Numbered from the stretch's first letter, positions 1 to 8,997 are shown. The stretch is DNA of 64,000 nt from Lacipirellula limnantheis (GCF_007746075.1 NZ_CP036339.1:2943786-3007785), one strand, 5' to 3'. Numbers and translations: made by a program. Notes: generated from the sequence alone by a model not told the origin.

Positions 1-132
1 GATGACGGCGCCTTCGGCGTCGCAACGGCACGCGACGACGGAGCCGAGAAAGGGGACAAAGAGCAACGCATCAGCGTCGTCCCCGCACGCTACCATAGAC
101 TCAACCTCTGCTGCATCTTCAAGAGCCGGCAT
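1..132 (-). CDS. Hypothetical protein, N-terminal part only
   Basis: An ATG at 132-130 on the minus strand opens a frame that runs off the left edge of the window. It is preceded by a strong Shine-Dalgarno match (GGAGGGG, about 4 bases before the ATG), which is the main reason for calling it a gene. The 44 visible residues begin MPALEDAAEVESMVACGDD and contain two cysteines close together (ACRC). I do not recognise a family. It is divergent from the gene starting at 304, so the 170 bases between them should hold both promoters. Confidence 0.5.
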   Translation of the reverse strand, partial: MPALEDAAEVESMVACGDDADALLFVPFLGSVVACRCDAEGAVI

Positions 133-303
133 CGTCGCCCCTCCAGGAAAATGAATACGGGCCGGCCGTATTCTCAACCTGCGCGCAGGGGATGCAAGAA
201 TTTTCTTCGCCACAAACGGCTGATCATCCAACTCTTCTCATTCAGGCCAAGTTGCGCGCCTCAAGTTCACAATGTCTTCATCAATCCTTCGTATAGTGGA
301 GCG

Positions 304-720
304 ATGGATTCGCCTGATGCCAAAACGAAGACCGGAGCGTTGGAAACTCCGCCGGAGGTTCTTTACCTCAACGACCTAAGTGACGGCGACCGCGCGCTTG
401 GGTTTCGCCATTGCCGGATTGCCAACCCAACGACGGACATGCCGCTGCGCCGCGTGAAGGCGGTCGTCTTCGCAATTGACGCGAGCAATCGCATCGTCCG
501 CGTCTTTGACGGATTGTTGAATCGTCCCGGCTATGTTCACCAGTGTTTTGGCGCCCTCAAAAAGCGGCGCTCCGTTCGCGGATGGTATGCCGTTCAACTG
601 ACTTTTCCCGACGCGGTCATGGCCCTGAATTCGTGGCAAAGCGGAAAGGACAACCGAGAGTTCGGCGACGGGACGTTTCCGCACGTCGAAGCTGAAATCC
701 CGACCCAGGCGGAGTACTGA
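304..720 (+). CDS. Hypothetical protein, 138 residues
   Basis: The frame is open from 151, but the residues before 304 are low-quality (Arg/Cys/Ser-rich) and a purine-rich TGGAGCG lies just upstream of the ATG at 304, so I place the start there. The protein has no signal peptide or membrane segment. It has a well-mixed globular composition (LYLNDLSDGDRALGFRHC, VKAVVFAIDASNRIVRVFDG, RSVRGWYAVQLTFPDAV) with an alternating hydrophobic pattern that suggests beta strands. Family unknown. It stands alone and is divergently oriented from the partial gene at the left edge. The coding quality makes it likely to be real; no function can be assigned. Confidence 0.5.
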   Translation: MDSPDAKTKTGALETPPEVLYLNDLSDGDRALGFRHCRIANPTTDMPLRRVKAVVFAIDASNRIVRVFDGLLNRPGYVHQCFGALKKRRSVRGWYAVQLTFPDAVMALNSWQSGKDNREFGDGTFPHVEAEIPTQAEY

Positions 721-905
721 GACGGGGTATGAGACGAGTAGACGTCAGCCCGAAAATTGCACAGCGGCCGCCTAGCGGGATGCGTTGCCAATTGGCCGCT
801 GTGCGTTAGAAGACACAATTCCGCACGGGGCGTCTTGCGTGGTCGGTGATTGTGTCGAGCGGTTCGCCAGGGTAGGGCGCCAAGGTGAACAAGCGATGAA
901 GGAGA

Positions 906-1130
906 TTAACCTGCGGCGCTTCTGGCGGCTTTGTGGAACACGTTATGGTGTTCGATAAACGCGCTGACCTTATTGCGGTCGATCGCTTCTTTTTCAAAGT
1001 GAAACCAGCGGCTAGGTCCGCCCGTCGCGTGGCACACCGGACACGTCCACCGCGCGGAAAACTGGCCGGACCTCGTTTGGACGTGAATTTCGCACTTGAT
1101 GCCCTCGCGTTCGTAATGCTCAGCAGCCAT
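906..1130 (-). CDS. Small zinc-ribbon-like protein, 74 residues
   Basis: A short minus-strand gene with one CPVCHATGG knuckle (CxxC followed by HATGG), as seen in half zinc ribbons. The rest is hydrophilic and aromatic (SRWFHFEKEAIDRNKVSAFI). A GGGGA purine run lies a few bases before the ATG at 1130. With only one CxxC in the chain, metal binding would need the nearby histidines or a dimer. No partner gene is nearby. The plus-strand frame over the same DNA has no such motif, so I take the minus strand as the real one. Confidence 0.45.
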   Translation of the reverse strand: MAAEHYEREGIKCEIHVQTRSGQFSARWTCPVCHATGGPSRWFHFEKEAIDRNKVSAFIEHHNVFHKAARSAAG

Positions 1131-1515
1131 ATCTATCCCCGCGCATCAATTTGGAGCCGCCTCAGAGGGTCCGTGTGATACGCAAAGTTTGCCGCGAATC
1201 AAAATTCACAGGCCAAACTGCCCATTTTAACAGTTTTGAAAATGGGCGAATAGCAACCGTTGGTAGTGCAAACTGGCAATAGAATGGCACGGGCGGGCTG
1301 TGTCCTATCCCCCAGCGACGTTCATGCCCGCGCCAATACTTCGCTTCTCGCAAGCAGCTAGAATCGAGCTGACCGATTCGCGCGCCGTCATTCGCGTTTC
1401 TGACGAAGGCGAGGATCATCGGGCGATCGCCAACGTCTTCGCTGGCGGCGGCAAGTGTCGGTTGTTCGACGCGAATCGCTTGACGCTGATTCAGCTCGTC
1501 GAGTTCAAGACGGAT
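1131..1515. other. Spacer without a clear gene
   Basis: Short open frames exist on both strands (for example 1300-1548 plus and 1162-1419 minus), but neither shows a recognisable domain, signal peptide or ribosome binding site. The spacer ends where the 138-bp repeat begins. Confidence 0.3.
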
Positions 1516-1653
1516 GGCGGGGCGGCGGAATGGACCGCGGTCATTTAGCGACCGGGAGGTAACGATGATGCCAGTTACCCCGCGGCTATGGCTTCGCGAT
1601 CTTGAGCCTATCCAGCGTCAAGGTTCCGAGCCGCTGACGCGCGTCGTCGTCAA
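1516..1653. repeat. 138-bp dispersed repeat, copy 1
   Basis: Matches 7272-7409 in the same orientation over 138 bases with no gap and about nine mismatches (roughly 93% identity, counted by eye). Both copies lie next to transposase scrap: this one 76 bases before the IS110 relic, the other fused directly to the IS630 relic. Copy 1 has an open frame through it, copy 2 has a stop in the same frame. Confidence 0.8.
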
Positions 1654-1728
1654 CATCGCGACGCTCCGTATCGAGTTCCCTTCGGACCGCGCGGCTTGGC
1701 TTGGTTTCAGCAGCCGGAATTCGGCGCC

Positions 1729-2216
1729 ATGGATAATGTTATCCGCGACGAGCTCGTGGCCCGTCTCACTCACTTTCGCCGTGAAATTGGCAGCATTGAT
1801 CGGCGTCTAACGGAACTCGCCGCCGGTTTCCCGAAGTCGAATCGCTGACGGACATCTACGGCGTCGGTCTTTACGCGGCGCTAGTGGTCATCGGGGAGTT
1901 GGGCGAGATCGAACGCTTTCGTTCAGCTCACCAGGTCGGAGCCTACGCTGGGCTCACGTCGCGCGTCCGACAGGCAGGCGATCCCTGCTACTACGGGAAG
2001 ATCACGCGGCAGGGATCTCCTTCTCTGCGGTGCGTCCTCGTCGAGGCGGCTATTCATGCCGCCCGTCGCGACGACGGCTTGAGGAATTTCTATCAGCGAG
2101 TTCGGAAGCGAGCGGGGGCGAACAAGGCTCGCGTGGCCACGGCTCGCCGACTGGCCAAGATCTGTTGGATCCGACTGAGGAGATGGAGCCGGCAACACTC
2201 GACGCAAGCGGCCTAG
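1729..2216 (+). pseudogene. IS110-family transposase, 3' part, frameshifted
   Basis: The C-terminal half of an IS110-type DEDD transposase (Transposase_20 domain). The second segment, from about 1834, reads EVESLTDIYGVGLYAALVV, then ERFRSAHQVGAYAGL and GKITRQGSPSLR, the usual conserved blocks. The first segment from 1729 (VARLTHFRREIGSIDRRLTE) is the preceding coiled helix and lies in another frame. The two join after AAGFP near 1832, where one base is missing and the original frame meets a TGA. The N-terminal catalytic domain is absent. The element is therefore inactive and truncated at its 5' side. Confidence 0.85.
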
Positions 2217-2397
2217 AAGGAATATGCGACGCGCACGCATTGAACGAGAACGGCCCGGGAAGGGGGATGGCGGGACCTTGGTCCGCGCCGGTGACCTGAG
2301 TGGGCGGCTCGTTTGTGAAGCGTGATATGCATGACGGCCGATCAGGTCGGGCGATGCGAATGGGCGCCGACAGTACGCGAGACGCAGAATCGTTGTA

Positions 2398-2751
2398 CTG
2401 AAAACGACGGCAAGGAAACTTGACCGCGGCGGTTATGGGTGCGTCCTCGACCTGATCGGGGACAAGTGGACGCTTTTGGCGGCGCGGGACATGGCCTGCG
2501 GCAAGCGGCATTTCAACGAATTCTGTCGCTCGCCGGAGCGACTCGCCACGAACATTTTGGCCGAACGATGGGAGCGATTGGTCTCGCATGGGTTGGCCGC
2601 TAAGCACGCCTCGGCCGACCAATCGGGGCGTGACGCCTATCGGCTGACCGTTAAGGGCAAGTCATTCGGGCCGCTACTTGCCGCCATGGCGGTACGGGGA
2701 CTGTCTCACGTCAAAGGGACCAAGGCAGAACTGACGCCGAGTTTCGATTGA
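2398..2751 (+). CDS. HxlR-family winged-helix transcriptional regulator (start uncertain)
   Basis: The frame carries the family hallmark LDLIGDKWTLLAARDM, followed by RHFNEFCRSPERLATNIL and a second helix ERLVSHGLAAK, which match the HxlR winged helix that binds operator DNA. The first ATG (2476) would cut off half of the domain. The frame extends back to 2335 without ATG, GTG or TTG in a good place, so I use the CTG at 2398, giving 117 residues, a normal family length. A cysteine (YGCVLDL) sits where redox-sensing HxlR proteins keep theirs. The gene may instead be 5'-truncated, because IS110 scrap lies just upstream. It is monocistronic. Confidence 0.65.
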   Translation: MKTTARKLDRGGYGCVLDLIGDKWTLLAARDMACGKRHFNEFCRSPERLATNILAERWERLVSHGLAAKHASADQSGRDAYRLTVKGKSFGPLLAAMAVRGLSHVKGTKAELTPSFD

Positions 2752-3421
2752 CCGGTGTCGGGTGAAGACAAACGCAGCTATTCAAGGAACAAAGGCGATC
2801 ATAACCTCCCACTGAACCTTGAATACCGGAATTAGCCGACCGACGACGTCTTCACAGAGATCGGACTCGACACTGGGCGCCGTGGATTCCGGCTAATTCA
2901 GCGATCCAGTTCGAGGGCGTCCGCGAACCAGCTTCTTTCGTGCTACTAATCTTGGCGGCGGCTGGCTGGTGACTCTGGCGAGCCCGGGCCGCACAGAAAG
3001 GTTTCATCAACTCATCAACGCGTGAGGCACACCAACAACCACCGTTAAGAAACGTTTCCCTCGGCGGCCATCCCGCCGGCTGGGCGACGGCGATCGACGC
3101 CTTGCCAGGGCGTTTCTAAACCCGTTGACGTGGTAGCTTTGGAACAGCTACGACGCCCCGCGGACTCATCTCCGCGGCCGCTCTGACGCTCGGCGGCCAA
3201 TTTGGCGGCCGAGACTTGCCGGCGAACGGACGATTTTCAAGCGTCTACTGGCGGCGAGGGCAACTACCTTCGGTTCGCAGGAAATGATTCCGTCCCAGCT
3301 GAGAGCGGATTTGCAGTTTCTCGCTAGGTATTCGGGTAGACTGCAGCCTCTTGATCTGGCCCTATGTCGCGAATCGCTGCTTTAGCAGTGCTGCGCAGAA
3401 CTCTACCTGAGAGTCTCTACC
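2752..3421. other. 670-base spacer with an inverted repeat, upstream of a PEP-CTERM gene
   Basis: No coding frame of quality was seen. A 10-base inverted repeat (GAATTAGCCG at 2829-2838, its complement at 2890-2899) surrounds a 51-base loop. The last ~100 bases must hold the promoter and leader of the large secreted protein; GGTAGACT near 3335 resembles a -10 element but I cannot prove it. Confidence 0.4.
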
Positions 3422-6400
3422 ATGACTCACGACCATAAACGAGTTGCGTTGGCGTCTTGTTTGACTTTGGTTCTGCTCGCAGGGTTTCCGCAAACAAGCT
3501 GGTCATTGCCGCGGACTTGGATCGGCGGCAACGTCGATTGGGACGACGCGGGCTCGACCGCCAACTGGACCCCCGCCGACGAACCCGATGCCGACGACGA
3601 GGCGATTTTCAACTCCGCCAACACGGTGAACCTGGGGACGGGCAATTCAATTCAAGCGCTGACGATGTCGGCCGGCATCGACCTGAACATCAACGGTCAG
3701 AACCTGACGATTGACGGACTCGTTCAGCTCACCGGCGCGAGCACGATTCTCATTATCAGCGGTTCTAACGCGGATGTGGATGCTGGCAGCGTAACGATCA
3801 ATTCGGGCGGCGCCGTGCAAATGGCCGGCGGCCAAATGCTGATCGCCGGACTGTTGGATATCAATGCCGGCGGCACGCTCAGGGGGTATGGCACGGTCAG
3901 CTTCAGCGATGTGCTTGCGGTCCCAACGACGCTGCTTTCGAACGACGGCACAATCTCGGCCTCCCATCCGTCACCTGTTCTCTTTGGCGCCCCGATCGTC
4001 GACATATTGTCGATTTCTTCCTCGAGCGCCAACTCGCGGATCGATCTCGACGGGGTCGGCGTCGCTGGCGCCGTCACCGTCGGTCGCAATCAAACGCTCG
4101 ACGTGAATGACCCGCTGTCTGATGCGTTCAGCGGGTCGATGCTTCTCTCACACAACTCAACGTTTGACATCTTGTACCCCTGGACGCTCGATACGGGAAC
4201 GATCACGGCAACCAACGGCTTCGTCGACGGAGGTATCTTCCCCGATACGCCGGCTGACGTCTCGGTCATCGCCGGGGCCGCGCTAACGCAAACCGGCGGG
4301 ACGATTACGGTAGCGGATACGGACGGCACGCTGCGGGTCGACGCCCCGCTCACCATGAATGGCGGCACACTGACAAATAACGGGCTGTTGATCTTCAACG
4401 CCGACGCGACAATCGCGGCCGGGGCGAACTTCGCCCTCGGCGCAGGCTCGGACTTTACGGTCGGTGAGGGCCGGACGGTGACCATTAATCAGACGAATTT
4501 CAATATGGATGGTACCGTCGTAAACGGTACGCGGATCACCGTAAATAGCGAGGGTCGACTCAACATCGACGTCAGCGACTACGACAGCGACTCAATCACG
4601 AACCGGTTTGACGGCGTCCTGACGATTAACAGCGGCTTCATCACGGTCAATTCGGCCGACGCCGAGTTCGTCATGGATGGTACGCTCAATATGAACAATC
4701 TTTCCGATAATGTGGCGGGGATTGCCGGCTGGAATGCTGGTAGCGAGCCGCTGGACATCGGTGACGACACGGGATCGCTCGATGCAAAGTTTAATGCGGG
4801 CGGAGCGGGATCAATTCAGATTGCCGCCGCCGATATCGACTTCAACTCAGACGCCGACATCCATGTCCTCGCCGGCGTTTCTCTTGACTTCTTGAATCTC
4901 GTTAACTTCAACACCGTCAACGGCGCAAACAATGCTGAGTTTACCGGCGCTGGACGAATCAGCTTCACAGATGACGTCAACGTTAACGAAGCTGTGACCC
5001 TCAACATGGTCGGCGGCACGGTTGATCTTGATGGCACTGACGGCATCGGGGACACGATCAACGTCGACGCCCCGCTGACGATCAATGCCGCGCATATGAG
5101 CAACTTCGGCAACGTCAACGGGGGCGGCGGACCGAACACGCTCGACGTCAACAACAGCGTCGGCACGGGGGTTCTCACCGTGAATCTCGACGACCCGGCC
5201 GACGAATGGACCCTCAACGCACCCGGCATGATTAGCCTGGTGAACGACAATGTCGCAGCCACGCTGCTCACCGGGAGCGACGTCAACCTGAACGGCCAGG
5301 TCACCGTCACCGGCGACGTGCGGACCACCGCCCGCGTTGACATCGGGTCGACGAGCGTCATAAACATCACCACGGCCAACGAGCCGCTGCGGTTGGCTGG
5401 CGGCGACAATTCAAGCGATCCGAACACGATCGACGGCGGGCTCATAACCGGCATCGGCCCCATCGCCGCCGACACTGGCAAGGCGCTGCACGGCTTCGGC
5501 ACGATCAACAGCGGCATTGACTTTGACGGCTCGTCCAACCTCAAGGCCGACGATGGTACGCTGACGCTCAGCGGCTCCCTAATTGACGTCAACATCCTCG
5601 GCACTGCTGACACGGACGGCATGCTGAACATTCCAGCTGCGTGGAACACCTCCACGGGGAGCGGAGTCGGCTCCATCGGCGTCGTTTCGCTGTCGGGCGG
5701 CACGCTGCAAGGGGGCGTGATCACCAACGACAACATCAACGGCATTCAAGGCTTCGGTACGGTGACGTCGCGGGTTATCAATAACGCCAAGCTGATCGCC
5801 GCCAACGGCCCGACGCTAATCGTCCAGACCGCCGGCAACAACAACGATTGGGACGGCGGCACGGGGACCGGCGAGCTTCGGGGAAGCGGCGCCACCCTGG
5901 AAGTCCGCGACATCGGTCAGGAGGTATTCACGGGGACTGTCACGGCCAACGCCGGCGGCCGGGTCTTCACCAACGGCATCTCGTTTGACTTCAGCCCAGC
6001 CTCGACGATCAACCTCGACAACGGCACGCTGGAGTCGGCCAACAACGTCTTCATCAATGGGACGGTCACGGTCGGCGCTGGGCCGGAGTCGACCATCAAG
6101 ACCGGCGACGCGAACTTCCTCGACTTCAATGCAACCAGCAGCACGACTCTCATCGGCAACCTGCGAGCGCAATCGCCGAACACCGAAATCGCCGCCGGAG
6201 CGACGTTTAGCGGCACGGGAGCGCTGGTAGTTCCCGACGGCAGCTTCGCCGTCGCCGATGCCAACGCCAATGTCAACGTTCTGCTGATCAACGACGGCGT
6301 GCTCCGCCCCGCCGGCTTCGACACGGTCGGCCGCGTCGACGTCAAGGATTACCAGCAGGGAGACACCGGCGAACTGTTCACGGAGCTTACCGGCACGGGC

Positions 6401-6916
6401 CTCAATCAGTTTGACCGGCTGGTCGTCAACGGCGCGGCGCTGCTCGACGGCTACCTGAACATCGACATCGACGGCGGCTTCATCCCCGCGCTCGGCAATA
6501 CCTTTAACATCCTAACCGCCAGCGGCGGCGTCTCGGGCGTCTTCGACTACGTCGACGTGAGCGGCATGCCCGTCGGGCTCGCCTTCCATCTCAACTACCA
6601 GCCGACGTTCGTCCAACTGCAGGTGGTCAACAAGCCGAACTTCTCCGCCGACTTCGACGACGACGGTGACGTTGATCCAACAGATGTGACGATCTGGAAG
6701 GGAGCATTCAACCTCAGCCAACTCGGTGACGCCGACGGCGACAACGACTCCGACGGCAATGACTTCCTCCTTTGGCAGAGACAGTTCGGCAGCATCCCCG
6801 CCGTCGCTGCGGCCACCGCGGTTCCCGAGCCGGAGACACTCTTGCTCATCGTCGTAGCAGCGGTCAGTCTTCGCCAGATCGGCGGCGGCTGGCGCCAAGA
6901 GCGCGTTAGCGCATGA
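3422..6916 (+). CDS. Giant secreted beta-strand-repeat protein with dockerin-like and PEP-CTERM tail
   Basis: 1164 residues. A signal peptide (core LASCLTLVLLAGFP, cleavage near TSWS-LP) opens the protein. A G-W-N-D-A-W-like motif (WDDAGSTANWTPADEP) follows, typical of the first strand of planctomycete autotransporter-like adhesins. Residues ~60-1060 are low-complexity beta-helix rungs rich in N, T, G and D (LTINAAHMSNFGNVNGG and similar). Two calcium loops of dockerin type follow (DFDDDGDVDPTDVTIWKGAF; DADGDNDSDGNDFLLWQRQF, ~1080-1130). The end is a PEP-CTERM sorting signal: VPEPETLLLIVVAAVSL plus a basic tail, so it is probably processed by an exosortase, not seen here, and displayed or released. 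The ligand is unknown. The 3' end shares a dispersed sequence with three other loci. Confidence 0.9.
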   Translation: MTHDHKRVALASCLTLVLLAGFPQTSWSLPRTWIGGNVDWDDAGSTANWTPADEPDADDEAIFNSANTVNLGTGNSIQALTMSAGIDLNINGQNLTIDGLVQLTGASTILIISGSNADVDAGSVTINSGGAVQMAGGQMLIAGLLDINAGGTLRGYGTVSFSDVLAVPTTLLSNDGTISASHPSPVLFGAPIVDILSISSSSANSRIDLDGVGVAGAVTVGRNQTLDVNDPLSDAFSGSMLLSHNSTFDILYPWTLDTGTITATNGFVDGGIFPDTPADVSVIAGAALTQTGGTITVADTDGTLRVDAPLTMNGGTLTNNGLLIFNADATIAAGANFALGAGSDFTVGEGRTVTINQTNFNMDGTVVNGTRITVNSEGRLNIDVSDYDSDSITNRFDGVLTINSGFITVNSADAEFVMDGTLNMNNLSDNVAGIAGWNAGSEPLDIGDDTGSLDAKFNAGGAGSIQIAAADIDFNSDADIHVLAGVSLDFLNLVNFNTVNGANNAEFTGAGRISFTDDVNVNEAVTLNMVGGTVDLDGTDGIGDTINVDAPLTINAAHMSNFGNVNGGGGPNTLDVNNSVGTGVLTVNLDDPADEWTLNAPGMISLVNDNVAATLLTGSDVNLNGQVTVTGDVRTTARVDIGSTSVINITTANEPLRLAGGDNSSDPNTIDGGLITGIGPIAADTGKALHGFGTINSGIDFDGSSNLKADDGTLTLSGSLIDVNILGTADTDGMLNIPAAWNTSTGSGVGSIGVVSLSGGTLQGGVITNDNINGIQGFGTVTSRVINNAKLIAANGPTLIVQTAGNNNDWDGGTGTGELRGSGATLEVRDIGQEVFTGTVTANAGGRVFTNGISFDFSPASTINLDNGTLESANNVFINGTVTVGAGPESTIKTGDANFLDFNATSSTTLIGNLRAQSPNTEIAAGATFSGTGALVVPDGSFAVADANANVNVLLINDGVLRPAGFDTVGRVDVKDYQQGDTGELFTELTGTGLNQFDRLVVNGAALLDGYLNIDIDGGFIPALGNTFNILTASGGVSGVFDYVDVSGMPVGLAFHLNYQPTFVQLQVVNKPNFSADFDDDGDVDPTDVTIWKGAFNLSQLGDADGDNDSDGNDFLLWQRQFGSIPAVAAATAVPEPETLLLIVVAAVSLRQIGGGWRQERVSA

Positions 6917-7046
6917 GACATCTCGTCAAATGTCCACAACTCTTCACAGAGGTTGTAGATTACGTCTAGTGCTTTGTCAGACCCAGGAGTTCGGGTTGGT
7001 GATTGGCGCGATTTTTGGGAGACATTCGTTCACAAGGAGGTGTCCC

Positions 7047-7271
7047 ATGACCAAGAAGTATCTTGTGCTTCTGACGGCGAAGTAACGCCGCGAGTTGCGG
7101 GATGTGGTCAAGAAGCTGGCGGGTTCGAGCCAGAAGGTTCGGCGCGCGCAGATGTTGCTGAAGGCCGATGCGGCCGGTCCGGACTGGACCGACAAGCGGA
7201 TTGCCGAGGCCTTCGACAGCCGCACGCGAACCGTCGAGAAGCTGCGTGAGCGGTTTGTGAACGAGGGCTTC
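7047..7271 (+). pseudogene. IS630-family transposase, N-terminal helix-turn-helix, broken
   Basis: A perfect ribosome binding site (AAGGAGG at 7034-7040) precedes ATG 7047. The product starts MTKKYLVLLTAK and then hits an in-frame TAA where the family has a Glu codon. Downstream the frame continues RRELRDVVKKLAGSSQKV, RRAQMLLKADAAGPDWTDK and RIAEAFDSRTRTVEKLRERF, the DNA-binding N-terminus of IS630 transposases. At 7272 it is cut off by the 138-bp repeat; the catalytic DDE part is missing. Confidence 0.85.
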
Positions 7272-7409
7272 GGCGGGGCGGCGGCATGGACTGCGGTTAT
7301 TTAGCGACCGCGAGGTAACGATGATTCCCGTCACCCCGCGGCTACGGCTTCGCGATCTTTAGCCTATCCAGCGTCAAGGTTCCGAGCCGCTGACGCGCGT
7401 CGTCGTCAA
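7272..7409. repeat. 138-bp dispersed repeat, copy 2
   Basis: Same orientation as copy 1 at 1516-1653, no gaps, about nine mismatches. Its left edge is fused to the IS630 fragment in such a way that the transposase frame runs a few codons into the repeat before a stop. This shows that it was joined there secondarily. Confidence 0.8.
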
Positions 7410-7529
7410 TGGCAGGGACGGCAATTCTCCAAGCGGCGGACCGATCGGCCGCCGTTCGAGCAAGCTGGGAGATGCCGCATTGTTCGCCAGACGGCTTCGA
7501 GGCGATTGGCCCGCCGGGCAGGGCGGGGT

Positions 7530-7883
7530 TTACGTCTTATACAGAAGCCCCGGCGGAGCGAAGTCCAAGCCCGCGTCCCAAGCATCCATTGCCATCAGCA
7601 GCAACCGCGCCGAAAGCGCGGTCGATCGATCGCCGCACCGGGCGCCCTCTTCACCGCGCAAAATCGTGCGCGATTCAACGGGCGATCGAAATTCACGCAA
7701 GGGAAGTGACGCGAACATGTCATTCGCTTCGCGAATCAACAGCACCGCGCATCTAAACTCTAGTCGAGAGTCCGTCGTCCACTGCGAATACACCTCGCGA
7801 AATTCTTGAAAATCCTGGTCGCCTTTTGCAGCATGTCGTGCTGCAAGAGTGCGCATGTACTTGTGCATGTCGCCGGCAGCCAT
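7530..7883 (-). CDS. Hypothetical protein, 117 residues
   Basis: The minus-strand frame is open from 8087, but the residues before 7883 are encoded by a GC-rich 60-bp tandem repeat. I choose ATG 7883, which has AAAGGGG shortly upstream. The first 60 residues look globular and helical (MHKYMRTLAARHAAKGDQDF, RLEFRCAVLLIREANDMF). The C-terminal half is richer in Arg, Gly and Ser and may be read-through of non-coding DNA after a lost stop or a frameshift. No family recognised. Surrounded by IS relics on both sides. Confidence 0.35.
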   Translation of the reverse strand: MAAGDMHKYMRTLAARHAAKGDQDFQEFREVYSQWTTDSRLEFRCAVLLIREANDMFASLPLREFRSPVESRTILRGEEGARCGDRSTALSARLLLMAMDAWDAGLDFAPPGLLYKT

Positions 7884-7943
7884 CGAAACCCCTTTTGGAA
7901 GCGACGTGAAAAAAGCCGAACCGCGAACTACAAAGTAAAGACA

Positions 7944-8067
7944 CGGCGGCCCCGGACAATAGCCGTAGAAGCGGGGCCGGTGCGGCAGGATGACTAGATA
8001 ACGCGGCACCCCCAGGAAGTGGCGGTAGAAATTGGGGCCGCCGCGGCAGTGGTTCAATAACGCGGCG
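7944..8067. repeat. 60-bp imperfect tandem repeat with internal hairpins
   Basis: Two units (7944-8003 and 8004-8062) and the start of a third. Both contain GTAGAA flanked by complementary G and C runs, so each can fold: GGCCCC (7948-7953) pairs with GGGGCC (7973-7978) around a ~19-base loop, and CCCC/GGGG flank the second unit's loop. Both units end in ATAACGCGG. It lies just upstream of the minus-strand gene at 7883. Confidence 0.7.
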
Positions 8068-8312
8068 GCCGGATCCCAGCCAATCAACGTTGCCTTGCGG
8101 CCGCCGCGTTAGTAGTGTAGGCGGAGTTTAGCGATGGATTGTGAAGACAATTGCAAGTTGCAAATGAAGAGTTGAGTTCTTTCCAAGCTGGTCTGTCCTG
8201 GCCGTGTCGCTAATACAGCTTCAAGCACGTGCTCCTCAAGCTGACGCCCCAGGGCCGCGTCGCCTTCAAGGCGAATGGCGTCCGCAGATTGACACTCTCG
8301 GTCCATCGACTC

Positions 8313-8522
8313 TCAGACGTCACGTGCTAGTTGAGGCATGTAAAGTTCGCCCACGACCGCGACGGCAGCGGCCTTTGGTTTCGTGGGATCGAGGCTCAGG
8401 ATTTCCTTGGCCGTGACCATGACCACGTTCGGAGGCGGCGCGGTCGCGACGGACAGGTCCTGAAGGGACTTTTCCTGAGAGCTTGCATTGCGTACCACCG
8501 TGTAGACGATGCACGCAACCAA
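8313..8522 (-). CDS. Small membrane-anchored protein, 5' end damaged
   Basis: The visible frame from a TTG at 8522 begins VACIVYTVVRNASSQEKSLQ and continues as a soluble tail (ATAPPPNVVMVTAKEILSLD). Upstream the same frame reads TRTTLPILALLVACIVY, completing a transmembrane segment, up to a point beside an out-of-frame ATG at about 8563. A single missing base just after that ATG would explain the lost start. An IS3 transposase relic abuts this point (8573). So this is either a short protein using TTG or, more likely, a gene that lost its start. Family unknown. Confidence 0.35.
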   Translation of the reverse strand: MVACIVYTVVRNASSQEKSLQDLSVATAPPPNVVMVTAKEILSLDPTKPKAAAVAVVGELYMPQLARDV

Positions 8523-8572
8523 GAGCGCGAGGATAGGGAGCGTGGTTCTCGTGTCGTCATGGGGTCAGTTCG

Positions 8573-8752
8573 CTTGCCATTGGACTGCGGGGAGTACGGG
8601 CTCGTTCTCACGTGGGTCAAGCCGCACAGGCGGATGAACTCCTCAACATACTCGGCGGTGAACTGCGGGCCGTTGTCGCTGATGAACAGCGGCGTCGCAT
8701 CTGGGAAGGCTTCACGCGCTCGCTGCAGGGAAGAACCCATGTCAGGCGCCAT
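8573..8752 (-). pseudogene. IS3-type transposase catalytic fragment (minus strand)
   Basis: A piece of an rve integrase core: LFISDNGPQFTAEYVEEF, then THVRTSPYSPQSNGK. It holds the second catalytic Asp of the DDE triad (SDNGPQF) and the block just before the third acidic residue. It starts and stops abruptly, both ends joined to unrelated DNA, so it is a relic. It faces the neighbouring plus-strand IS3 scrap at 8781. Confidence 0.8.
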
Positions 8753-8780
8753 TCACAGTCGTCCGTGCCAACCCGCCGAT

Positions 8781-8948
8781 AAGCGGGTAATCGAGTCATT
8801 CAATGGTCGACTACGGCAAGAATGCCTAAGCCAGCGCTGGTTCCAAGAACTAAAGGACGCCGTCGAGACAGTAAATTTCGAGATCCGCTGGCGACCCCTA
8901 GAACTGCACCGGGGCATTGCTATTTCAGCTATCACGCTCGCTCGTTAG
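8781..8948 (+). pseudogene. IS3-family transposase C-terminal fragment (plus strand)
   Basis: Reads KRVIESFNGRLRQECLSQRW followed by FQELKDAVETVNFEIRW and a degraded end. ESFNGRLRQECL is the conserved block holding the last catalytic Glu of IS3-type (IS2/IS407-like) transposases. Only about 55 residues are left. Opposite in orientation to the adjacent fragment at 8573-8752, so the two come from different insertions or from an inversion. Confidence 0.8.
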
Positions 8949-8997
8949 ACTTCGCGACCTAGACCCCCGACCGACGTGCCCAAGGAGGGGCTCGATC

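Noticed and set aside
1300..1548. 82-residue frame running into the 138-bp repeat
   Set aside because: The last residues match the frame that runs into copy 2, but this only reflects the repeat. The upstream part has no start signal or recognisable domain.
4816..5745. 309-residue minus-strand frame inside the giant PEP-CTERM gene
   Set aside because: A shadow of the GC-rich plus-strand gene, with Ser/Pro/Val-rich repeats, no start signal and no domain. Similar antisense frames in the genes at 19160, 26569 and 61347 were rejected for the same reason.
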